From Acidobacteriota bacterium (lineage in GTDB: Bacteria; Acidobacteriota; Vicinamibacteria; Vicinamibacterales; UBA8438), in contig WTFV01000246.1 of NCBI GenBank assembly GCA_011523845.1, positions 1 through 45,623 of the forward strand: a stretch of 45,623 nucleotides of DNA. Direction: 5' to 3'. The notes under the pieces were generated by a model. It saw nothing but the letters and a program-made list of their open reading frames with translations, had not been told where the DNA came from and did not search any database. A program made the position numbers and the translations under genes. Below are positions 39,301-45,623 of this stretch, in pieces; position 1 is the stretch's first letter, and each line of letters opens with the position of its first letter.

Positions 39301-41463
39301 TCAGTGCGCCAGCGGATCCGGCCGGATCTGGAATTTCACCAGGTTCCCCGGCTCCGCCGGGCCGCCCTCGACGTGCCACGCCGCGTCGGCGCCGTAGGTG
39401 GCGTAGACGCCGCGCCCCTTCCAGCCGGCGTCGGGATCGTCGATGCGGCCGTCGAGCCCGCGGCTGTGGAAGCCCTGCGGATACGGGACGCGCAGGACGG
39501 TCCACTCGCCGGTCTCCGGGTCGAGGGCCAGCAGCGAGTCCGAGCTCGATCCGTTGGCGATGGGGATGTTCTCGCCGAGGCCGAGGGTGTTGAACTGGTC
39601 GACCCAGTTGTAATAGTGGAAGTCGGTCCCGATGTCGGTGTCCCGGAAGTTCGGGCCCGGCGCCTTGTAGAAGGACCAGCCGGCGTCGCACTGCCGTCCG
39701 TCGCGCGCCTCGGGCCCGCCGAAGACGGTGCACGCGCTGCGGTCGAACGAGGCGAAGTGGCTGCTGCCGGCCAGCGCGGTCCAGAGCACGCCGTTGCGGT
39801 CGACGTCGAGGCCGCGGGTGCGGTAGCCCTTCTCCACCGGCACCGTGTAGAGCTCGCTGATGCAGGTCTCCGGCGGGTTGTCGCCGCGCTCCAGGCGCAG
39901 CATCCGGCCGGGGAAGTCGTCCGAGACGATCCAGACCGCGTCGTCCAGGGGGTTGGCGATGATGCCGTAGGCGCCGACCCTCACGCGGGTGTCCAGCGCC
40001 GGGTCGAACGGCGGCTCCTCGCGGCTGCCGCGCGGGGCCGGCTCGTTCCACGGCTTCGTGATGACGCCGTCGCCGTTGGTGTCGATGACGGTCGGGCACC
40101 AGCCCTGGGCGAGCTGCTCGTCGCCGGTCTCGTCGTAGAGCTTCGTGTCGAGCCAGCCGATGACGGCGCCGCCGCCGCTGAAGTACAGCGTGTCGTTGGC
40201 GTCCTCGGCGAACTGCAGGTGGTGCGTGCCGTAGCAGGTGCCGATCAGCACGAAGTCCTCGGTCTCCGGGTCGTAGTAGCCGGTGTGGCGGCCGGCGCGA
40301 TCGACCGGGAAGTACTGGGCGTAGGCGTTGTCCGACCCTTCGCGGCACCAGTCGGGGTTGTTGGGGTGGCGGACCCGCGTCGTCAGCCAGACGCGCCCCT
40401 CGGCGTCGATCATCGGGTTGTGCGGGTTGGCGGGATCGTTCCAGACCGCCTCGGCCCCGAAGTCGCGCCACGGCCTGAAGCCCTCGGTCTGGAACATCGA
40501 CGGGACCGGCGGGTCGTTCTCGCGCAGCGGGATCTTGATCATCTCCGAGCTGTGCTCGAGGGTGTCGGTCACCAGCAGGAAGTCGTTGCCGATGTCCACG
40601 CCGTAGAGCGGGCCGTTCGCGTTGACGCGCGGGTTGCGCTTGTCGGTGGCGATCTCGTCGTGCACGAAGGCGACGTTGTCGCCCCAGTTCCACATCGTCA
40701 GCACGACGTTGCGCTCGATACCCTGCGGCCGGGGCGGGGCCGGGGGCGCCTCGCCGGCGGCGATGCGGTCGGTCCAGTCGACCAGCATGTCGAGGCCGGC
40801 GTCGGGGCCGAAGCGGGTGATGAAGCTGTTCATCAGCGAGCCCCGCTGCCCGCGCTGCACCCGGTCCGCCCACGCCGAGCGGGCCGAGTCGAAGTCCTCG
40901 AGGTCGGGGATCTCGCGGGTGCGCTTGTTGCCCACCTGGTGGCAGCGCTGGCAGCCCTTCAGGTTGTTGATCCACTCGGCCTGGCTGGCCATCTGCGGGT
41001 TGATGCCGTTGCCCTCGGGACCGGTGCCCGGAAACTCGTGCGCGGCGGGCAGGTTGATGAGCGACAGCCAGTAGGTGGAGGGGTAGACCTGCGCCGCTTC
41101 CTGCGGCGTCGCCGCCACCACCGCGGTCAGGTCGAGCTCCTGGTCCGGCCGCCCGGCGACCGGCTCGGAGTCGACGAGCCCGTAGCCGCGCACCCACACA
41201 TCGAAGGTCGCGTCCGGCAGTTCCGGCAGCACGTACTGCCCGTCGTCGCCGGTGACGACGATCTTGCGGAACACGGTCTCGAGCTCGTCGGTCTCGGCGA
41301 TCACCCAGACGCCCGCCTCGGGACCGTTGGCGCTGGTGACGGTGCCGCGGATGACGCCGTCGTTGTCCGCCGCCTGCACCGCGACCGTGCCCGGCGCCGC
41401 GGCGGCGACGAGCGCCGCGCACCCGAGCGCGGCCGTCAGGCTTCCCAGTTGTCTCTTGGTCAT
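39301..41463 (-). CDS. Exported carboxypeptidase-regulatory-like/cytochrome c/propeller protein
   Basis: 720 residues; ATG 41463, signal peptide to about residue 31 (VAVQAA). Domain order: carboxypeptidase-regulatory-like beta-sandwich (about 36-115: GVIRGTVTSANGPEAGVWV, TGDDGQYVLPELPDATFDVWVRGYGL), a single heme c motif CQRCH (C171, C174, H175), then a large Vgb-like seven-bladed propeller with blades such as NPHNPMIDAEGRVWLTTRV, GIIANPLDDAVWIVSDD and TRGLDVDRNGVLWTALAG. It ends in AAWHVEGGPAEPGNLVKFQI. The heme suggests redox coupling to whatever the propeller binds. The ankyrin gene upstream once overlapped its start (ATGA). That junction is now separated by a 71-bp duplication. A terminator hairpin follows. 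Confidence 0.85.
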   Translation of the reverse strand: MTKRQLGSLTAALGCAALVAAAAPGTVAVQAADNDGVIRGTVTSANGPEAGVWVIAETDELETVFRKIVVTGDDGQYVLPELPDATFDVWVRGYGLVDSEPVAGRPDQELDLTAVVAATPQEAAQVYPSTYWLSLINLPAAHEFPGTGPEGNGINPQMASQAEWINNLKGCQRCHQVGNKRTREIPDLEDFDSARSAWADRVQRGQRGSLMNSFITRFGPDAGLDMLVDWTDRIAAGEAPPAPPRPQGIERNVVLTMWNWGDNVAFVHDEIATDKRNPRVNANGPLYGVDIGNDFLLVTDTLEHSSEMIKIPLRENDPPVPSMFQTEGFRPWRDFGAEAVWNDPANPHNPMIDAEGRVWLTTRVRHPNNPDWCREGSDNAYAQYFPVDRAGRHTGYYDPETEDFVLIGTCYGTHHLQFAEDANDTLYFSGGGAVIGWLDTKLYDETGDEQLAQGWCPTVIDTNGDGVITKPWNEPAPRGSREEPPFDPALDTRVRVGAYGIIANPLDDAVWIVSDDFPGRMLRLERGDNPPETCISELYTVPVEKGYRTRGLDVDRNGVLWTALAGSSHFASFDRSACTVFGGPEARDGRQCDAGWSFYKAPGPNFRDTDIGTDFHYYNWVDQFNTLGLGENIPIANGSSSDSLLALDPETGEWTVLRVPYPQGFHSRGLDGRIDDPDAGWKGRGVYATYGADAAWHVEGGPAEPGNLVKFQIRPDPLAH

Positions 41464-41587
41464 CGTCGTTCCACCGTTTCTCCGCCGAGTTCACGCAACA
41501 GCGCCACCGTCTCCGGTTGCGCCTCCATGCTCATCGTCGTTCGACCGTTTCTCCGCCGAGTTCACGCAACAGCGCCACCGTCTCCGG
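41460..41587. repeat. 57-bp direct repeat: duplicated tail of the ankyrin gene
   Basis: 41460-41516 and 41531-41587 are identical except for one base, 71 bp apart. The right copy is the coding end of the ankyrin gene (PETVALLRELGGETVERR plus stop). The left copy repeats those codons in the gap and ends with an ATGA that overlaps the start of the 720-residue protein gene. The left copy sits in a 22-codon mini-ORF starting at ATG 41528. Confidence 0.85.
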
Positions 41588-43153
41588 CCACGCCTTCTCC
41601 GTGTTGGCCACGAAGACGCCCTCGGCCACCATCCGGGGCGTCCAGCCGATCGTGTTGCGGGCGTTGACGTCCGCGCCCTGGCCGATCAGGTACTGCACGA
41701 TCAGGTTCGAGCCCATCATCGCGGCGCCGTGCAGCGCCGTGCAGCCGCCCCAGCGCATGTCGCCGCGGTCGCGCTGCGCGTCCATCTCCAGGAGGTTCAG
41801 CGGGTGGCGCAGCAGCAGGTCCACGCCGTCGCCCTCGAGCTTCGTGTCTCCGAAGTCGGTGACCGCGTGCAGGTCGTTGCCGAGCGCCAGGGTCATCTTG
41901 ACCGCCTCGAGCCGCACGCGCTCGGGGGTGCCGTTCAGCGGACCCGGGCTCTCGCCGTCCCAGAACCCCAGACCGGACGCCGCCATCAGCGGGGTCACCC
42001 CCTGGCCGGTCTTTGCCAGCGGGTCCGCGCCGTAGTCGACCAGCAGCCGCATCAGGTCCAGGTCCGCGTGCTTCGCGGCCAGGTAGAACGGCGTGGCGCC
42101 GACGAAGCTGATGTAGTTGCGGCCGACCGAGATGTTCGGCGGCGGCTTGACGATGCCCAGGTCGACCTCGAAGGGAATCTCCTGCCAGAAGATGCGGACG
42201 TTCGGGTTGGCGCCCAGAGCGAGCAGCCGCCGGGCCAGCTCGAGGCTGTCCAGGTTGCCGGTCTGCTCCGGCGGACGACCCGAGCCGGGGCGGCGGATCC
42301 AGGCCAGGGCGTGCAGCAGCGAGCCGCGCGCGTCGTAGGCGTTCGGATCGGCCCCCGCGTCGAGCAGATCCGCGGCGAGCTCGTAGTGCGCGTTGATGAT
42401 GGCGAGCGCGAGCGGCGACGTGTGGCCAGTCGCGGCCGGCGTATAGGAGCCGGTGCTCGCCGTCGTGTTGTTGACTCCCGCGTTGACGTCCGCGCCGGCA
42501 GCCAGCAGCGCCCGCGCCGCGGCGATCTGCCCCTCGCGCACCGCGAACAGCAGCGGGGTCAGCCCGCTGCTCGAGCGCGCCTCGACGTCGGCGCCGGCCG
42601 CGAGCAGCCGCGCGACCGCGTCGGTGTTGTTCTCGGCGGCGGCCCACATCAGCGCGGTCTGGCCGCGCCAGCTCTCGGTGGCGTCGACCGTGGCGCCCGC
42701 CGCGAGGAGCTGGTCGAGTACGGGAACGCGCCCGGTCCTCGCGGCCACCATCAGGACGGTTTCGCCGGCCGGCGTGGCGGTGTCGGGGTCCGCTCCGGCG
42801 GCGAGCAGCGCGCGGACGACTGCCGGCTCGCCGCTCTCCGCCGCCAGGGCGAGCGGGGTGATGCCGTATCGGTTTGCGCGCTCCGGGTCGGCGCCGGCCG
42901 CGAGCAGGCCCTCGACGGCGTCCGGCGACGCCGCGCGCGCGGCCCAGTGCAGCGCCGTGGTGCCGTCCGGGGACGCTGCCTGCGCGTCGGCGCCCTCGGC
43001 GAGCAGGGCCGCTATCCGGGCGGCGTCACCCGACTTCGCGGCTTCGAGTAGTGGCGCATCAGCCGCAGTCGATACGCATGGCAGAGCGATCACCCCGGCG
43101 ACGAGTGCGGCCGCGAGGAGCGTCAGCCCTCGGCAGCCCCGTTCTTCGCGCAT
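41531..43153 (-). CDS. Exported ankyrin-repeat protein (cluster 3)
   Basis: 540 residues; ATG 43153 with AAGGGAT about 6 bases upstream. A signal peptide (MREERGCRGLTLLAAALVAG, cleaved near CVSTAA) precedes about eleven ankyrin repeats, for example DGTTALHWAARAASPDAVEG, YGITPLALAAESGEPAVVRAL, GQTALMWAAAENNTDAVARL, GATPFYLAAKHADLDLMRLL and GCTALHGAAMMGSNLIVQYL. A longer insert (SLLHALAWIRRPGSGRPPEQ through NISVGRNYISF) interrupts the array near residues 275-345. The longer open frame to 43360 translates dispersed repeat. It is followed by the propeller cytochrome gene and is divergent from DUF1592, completing a third cluster. Confidence 0.9.
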   Translation of the reverse strand: MREERGCRGLTLLAAALVAGVIALPCVSTAADAPLLEAAKSGDAARIAALLAEGADAQAASPDGTTALHWAARAASPDAVEGLLAAGADPERANRYGITPLALAAESGEPAVVRALLAAGADPDTATPAGETVLMVAARTGRVPVLDQLLAAGATVDATESWRGQTALMWAAAENNTDAVARLLAAGADVEARSSSGLTPLLFAVREGQIAAARALLAAGADVNAGVNNTTASTGSYTPAATGHTSPLALAIINAHYELAADLLDAGADPNAYDARGSLLHALAWIRRPGSGRPPEQTGNLDSLELARRLLALGANPNVRIFWQEIPFEVDLGIVKPPPNISVGRNYISFVGATPFYLAAKHADLDLMRLLVDYGADPLAKTGQGVTPLMAASGLGFWDGESPGPLNGTPERVRLEAVKMTLALGNDLHAVTDFGDTKLEGDGVDLLLRHPLNLLEMDAQRDRGDMRWGGCTALHGAAMMGSNLIVQYLIGQGADVNARNTIGWTPRMVAEGVFVANTEKAWPETVALLRELGGETVERR

Positions 43154-43196
43154 GAGACATCCCTTTCCAGGCATGGTCCGGCGGCCCGCGGCGAAT

Positions 43197-43350
43197 GTCC
43201 CGTTGCATTCGACCGGCGCTGCACCGCGCCTCGCTTCGTCGCTCCTCGGTTCGCATGCAGGCCGCCATGCTCCCTCGTCGCGCCGCGCGATCCGCGCGCC
43301 TCGCCGGTCTCGGTGCAACGCGGGTTCTCCGCAGGGTCCGCCCGGACCGG
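43197..43350. repeat. Dispersed two-part intergenic repeat, copy 4 (A+B)
   Basis: Part A: TTGCATTCGACCGGCGCTGCA ending in GTCGCTCCTCGG (about 43202-43252). Part B: CCATGCTCCCTCGTCGCG, GCGCCTCGCCGGTCTCGGTG and CAACGCGGGTTCTCC (about 43267-43335). It is placed and oriented toward the minus-strand ankyrin gene exactly as the copies before the 5'-nucleotidase, DUF1592 and first ankyrin genes. Confidence 0.7.
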
Positions 43351-43370
43351 GTACAGGCAATTGCGGATGC

Positions 43371-43470
43371 TAGGAGATTGCGCCGCAGAACGCAACGCAG
43401 TGCGTTCCGAAGCGCAAGGTCCTGGGGCGGTGGGGCTGGGCCGAACGCGGAGTCCTGCGACGCGTTGGGC
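43371..43470. repeat. Palindromic dispersed repeat, long copy 2
   Basis: Begins AGGAGATTGCGCCGCAGAAC and contains GAACGCA/TGCGTTC arms. The distal part (CTGGGCCGAACGCGGAGTC...GGGCGGCGCT) parallels the long copy at 17701-17813. It fills the middle of the gap between the divergent ankyrin and DUF1592 genes. Confidence 0.55.
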
Positions 43471-43493
43471 GGCGCTATCGCGTGGCGTCGGCG

Positions 43494-43522
43494 TTGACAA
43501 CGCCCGGCGAGAAGCGTACAAA
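43494..43522 (+). promoter_or_regulatory. Possible sigma70 promoter of the third DUF1592 gene
   Basis: A perfect TTGACA (43494-43499) is followed, 17 bases later, by TACAAA (43517-43522), a 4-of-6 match to the -10 consensus. The transcript would carry a leader of about 120 bases before the ATG at 43652. Confidence 0.5.
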
Positions 43523-43651
43523 GGGCGGGGTACCGGCAGGACGGCCGGGCGCGTCCCGGTTCGCACTCGCGCTGGCGCTCGGTGTCCCGTCCAGCAGGCG
43601 GAACCGGTATTCTGTCCTCCGTTGAAGCAGAAGATGCCCAGAGGTGATGTC

Positions 43652-45623
43652 ATGTCCACGCGGCGAGACAAGCCGGCTCTGCGTTGGGTCGGAGCCGCCG
43701 CCCTGGTGGCGGCGTCCGGCTTCGTGCTCGCGGCGGCGGCGCCGGCGATGTCCGCGCCGGCTGGCGCCGCGGAGGGTGAGGCGAACGCCGCGTCCGTGGA
43801 AGCGACGCTGAATCGCTACTGCGTGACCTGCCACAACGAGCGCATCGTCAACGGCCGCGGCACGGCGCCGTCGATGCTGGTCTCGCAGTTGCGCACCGCC
43901 GGCCTCGCGCTCGACGCGCTCGACGCGAACCACGTGGGCGGCGACGCCGACTCGTGGGAGCGGGTCATCCGCAAGCTGGAGGCGCGGACGATGCCGCCGG
44001 TCGGGCGCCCGCGCCCGGACGAGGCCACCTACGGCGAAGTCATCGACTGGCTGGAGACCGAGCTCGACCGGGCGGCCGCGGATGCGCCGAACCCGGGCCG
44101 GCGGCCGGCGCTCCACCGCCTCAGCCGCACGGAGTACCAGAACGCGGTGCGCGACCTGCTGGCGCTCGACGACCTGCCGAAGGAGTTCGACGTCTCGACG
44201 CTGCTGCCGGCCGACAACGTCACCAGCGGCTTCGACAACCTCGCCGAGCTGCTCTTCGTGTCGCCGTCGACCCTGGAGCGGTACCTGGCCGCGGCGCGCA
44301 GGATCAGCCGGCTCGCCGTCGGCGATACGAGCATGCCGCCGATCGTCGACCGTTACCAGCTCGACCGCGACCTGATTCAGGACGGCCACCTGGAGGGCCT
44401 GCCGCTCGGCACCCGCGGCGGCACGTTGATCCGCAGCCATCTGCCGGCGGACGGCGAGTACGTCCTGACCGTCGAGTTCGCCCAGGCGGCCCGCGAGGAG
44501 CACCAGGTAGAGGTGAGCGTCGACGGCGAGCGGGTCGGCCTCTTCAGCATCGGCGGGCGGCCGCTGGTGCGGGGGGCGAGCGGCGTGTTCGCGTTCGAGG
44601 CCGAGCCGCCGGTCGACGTCCGGGTTCCGCTCGGAGCCGGTCCGCGCGAGATCGCGGTGGCCTTCCTGCAGAAGACCGGGGCGCGGCACGAGAGCCTGGT
44701 GCGGGCGTCGCGGCGCGGGCAGCGGCGCGAGCCGGCCATCTCGACGGTGACGCTCAGCGGCCCCTACGGGGTCGACGGCGCCGGCGACACGCCGAGCCGG
44801 GAGCGCATCTTCACCTGCCGCCCCGGCAGCGGCAACGCTGCGGCCGAGCCGTGCGCGCGCGAGATCCTCTCGACCCTGGCCCGCCGCGCCTACCGCCGCC
44901 CGGTGACCGGGGCCGACCTCGACCTGCTGCTGCCGTTCTACGAGGAGGGCCGCGCCGAGGGCGGCTTCGATCGGGGTATCCAGCGCGCCCTGGAAAGGCT
45001 GCTCGTCAGCCCCGAGTTCCTCTTCCGCATCGAGCGCGATCCGGCGGACACCGCGCCCGGCACGGCGTACCGCGTCGGCGACCTGGAGCTGGCCTCGCGC
45101 CTCTCGTTCTTCCTGTGGAGCAGCATCCCCGACGACGAGCTGCTCGACCGCGCCCTCGACGGCACCCTCGGCGACCCGGCGGTGCTCGATGCGCAGGTGC
45201 AGCGGATGCTGGCCGACGGCCGCTCGCGCGCGCTGGTCGACAACTTCGCCGAGCAGTGGCTCTACCTGCGGGACGTCGAGGCCAAGGAGCCGGACCCCGG
45301 CTTCTTCCCCGGCTTCGACGAGAACCTGCGGCAGGCGTTCCAGCGCGAGACGGAGCTGTTCATCGACAGCGTGCTGCGCGAGGACCGCAGCGTCAGCGAC
45401 CTGCTGACCGCCGACTATACGTTCGTGGACGAGCGCCTCGCGAGGCACTACGGGATTCCGCACGTCTACGGCAGCCACTTCCGGCGCGTCTCGCTGGACG
45501 GCACGGCGCGCCGCGGGTTGCTGGGGCAGGGCGGCATCCTGACCCTGACATCGTACGCCACGCGCACCTCGCCGGTGCTGCGCGGCAAGTGGATCCTGGA
45601 AAACCTGCTGGCGTCGCCCCCCC
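43652..45623 (+). CDS. Exported DUF1592-family cytochrome c (cluster 3), 3' end missing
   Basis: ATG 43652 with GAGGTGAT 4-6 bases upstream; the frame is open to the window edge (657 codons). A signal peptide with basic n-region ends near AMSAPAG. Heme site YCVTCHN (C57, C60, H61), then a 15-residue insertion (IVNGRGTAPSMLVSQ) not found in the other two copies, then LRTAGLALDALD. DUF1587 (LSRTEYQNAVRDLLALDD), a beta-rich insert (IRSHLPADGEYVLTVEF), DUF1595 (ARRAYRRPVTGADLDLLLPFY), DUF1592 (LASRLSFFLWSSIPDDEL) and the beginning of DUF1588 (LLGQGGILTLTSYATRTSPVLRGKW) are present. The second heme motif and DUF1585 would lie beyond the edge, and a DUF1552 gene is expected next. Confidence 0.92.
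   Translation, partial: MSTRRDKPALRWVGAAALVAASGFVLAAAAPAMSAPAGAAEGEANAASVEATLNRYCVTCHNERIVNGRGTAPSMLVSQLRTAGLALDALDANHVGGDADSWERVIRKLEARTMPPVGRPRPDEATYGEVIDWLETELDRAAADAPNPGRRPALHRLSRTEYQNAVRDLLALDDLPKEFDVSTLLPADNVTSGFDNLAELLFVSPSTLERYLAAARRISRLAVGDTSMPPIVDRYQLDRDLIQDGHLEGLPLGTRGGTLIRSHLPADGEYVLTVEFAQAAREEHQVEVSVDGERVGLFSIGGRPLVRGASGVFAFEAEPPVDVRVPLGAGPREIAVAFLQKTGARHESLVRASRRGQRREPAISTVTLSGPYGVDGAGDTPSRERIFTCRPGSGNAAAEPCAREILSTLARRAYRRPVTGADLDLLLPFYEEGRAEGGFDRGIQRALERLLVSPEFLFRIERDPADTAPGTAYRVGDLELASRLSFFLWSSIPDDELLDRALDGTLGDPAVLDAQVQRMLADGRSRALVDNFAEQWLYLRDVEAKEPDPGFFPGFDENLRQAFQRETELFIDSVLREDRSVSDLLTADYTFVDERLARHYGIPHVYGSHFRRVSLDGTARRGLLGQGGILTLTSYATRTSPVLRGKWILENLLASPP

Noticed and set aside
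1..45623. CRISPR arrays, rRNA and tRNA genes
   Set aside because: No regularly spaced direct repeats and no rRNA or tRNA-like T-loop/acceptor patterns were seen by eye, including next to the integrase.

Overview
The window is high-GC bacterial chromosome with long secreted-protein genes, Shine-Dalgarno (SD) sites of the GGAGG/GAGGA type, and gene families typical of Acidobacteriota: multi-domain DUF1592 cytochromes paired with Tat-exported DUF1552 proteins, NHL-type propellers, a PQQ dehydrogenase, and the remains of an 'acidobacterial duplicated orphan permease' (ADOP). An acidobacterium, perhaps of the Vicinamibacteria, is the best guess. This is inferred from gene content; no rRNA or tRNA gene was seen in the window.

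Layout. 1-2.7 kb is a decayed integrative element: a partial ORF with an IS3-type transposase-like end, an intact AlpA-like activator, and a P4-type integrase broken by a one-base frameshift. 2.8-6.6 kb holds an Fe(II)/2-oxoglutarate oxygenase, a PlsC-like acyltransferase and a 5'-nucleotidase, all on the minus strand. 6.8-14.2 kb is a minus-strand cluster (ankyrin protein, DUF1592, a 36-residue membrane peptide, DUF1552, NHL propeller). 14.7-22.8 kb contains two copies of a two-gene module, each a cytochrome c/copper type II monooxygenase-like protein plus a secreted partner. Between them are a Uma2 nuclease, a methyltransferase, an NHL lipoprotein and small genes. 23-29.5 kb holds a secreted hypothetical protein and a second DUF1592-DUF1552-ankyrin operon behind a good sigma70-type promoter. 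29.5-32.3 kb is accessory: a probably frameshifted hypothetical gene, VapBC, and an overlapping two-gene operon of unknown function with visibly lower GC. 32.4-34.9 kb has a PQQ dehydrogenase and a DUF6069-like protein. 35-39.2 kb is a second accessory and decayed patch: a clipped BrnA-like antitoxin, a DUF4143 ATPase, a NIPSNAP protein, an internally deleted ADOP permease, and a DUF2442 gene beside a DUF4160 gene broken by a 10-bp duplication. 39.3-45.6 kb is a third extracytoplasmic cluster: a propeller cytochrome and an ankyrin protein on minus, diverging from a DUF1592 gene that runs off the right edge.

The dominant theme is export. Most large genes encode a signal peptide, lipobox or Tat signal followed by heme c, copper, PQQ or propeller domains. 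This suggests periplasmic or surface oxidation of an unidentified substrate. The recurring DUF1592/DUF1552/periplasmic-ankyrin set and the duplicated copper-protein pair are probably functional units.

Non-coding structure is rich. A two-part dispersed repeat lies immediately upstream of four secreted-protein genes in a constant orientation. A second, palindromic repeat family (AGGAGTCTGCGCCG arms) sits in intergenic gaps. A 123-bp element with CTAGTGT/ACACTAG ends carries the stop codon of one ankyrin gene. A 57-bp direct duplication copies the tail of another ankyrin gene. Several recent-looking lesions make this a stretch in active decay, unless some of them are assembly errors.
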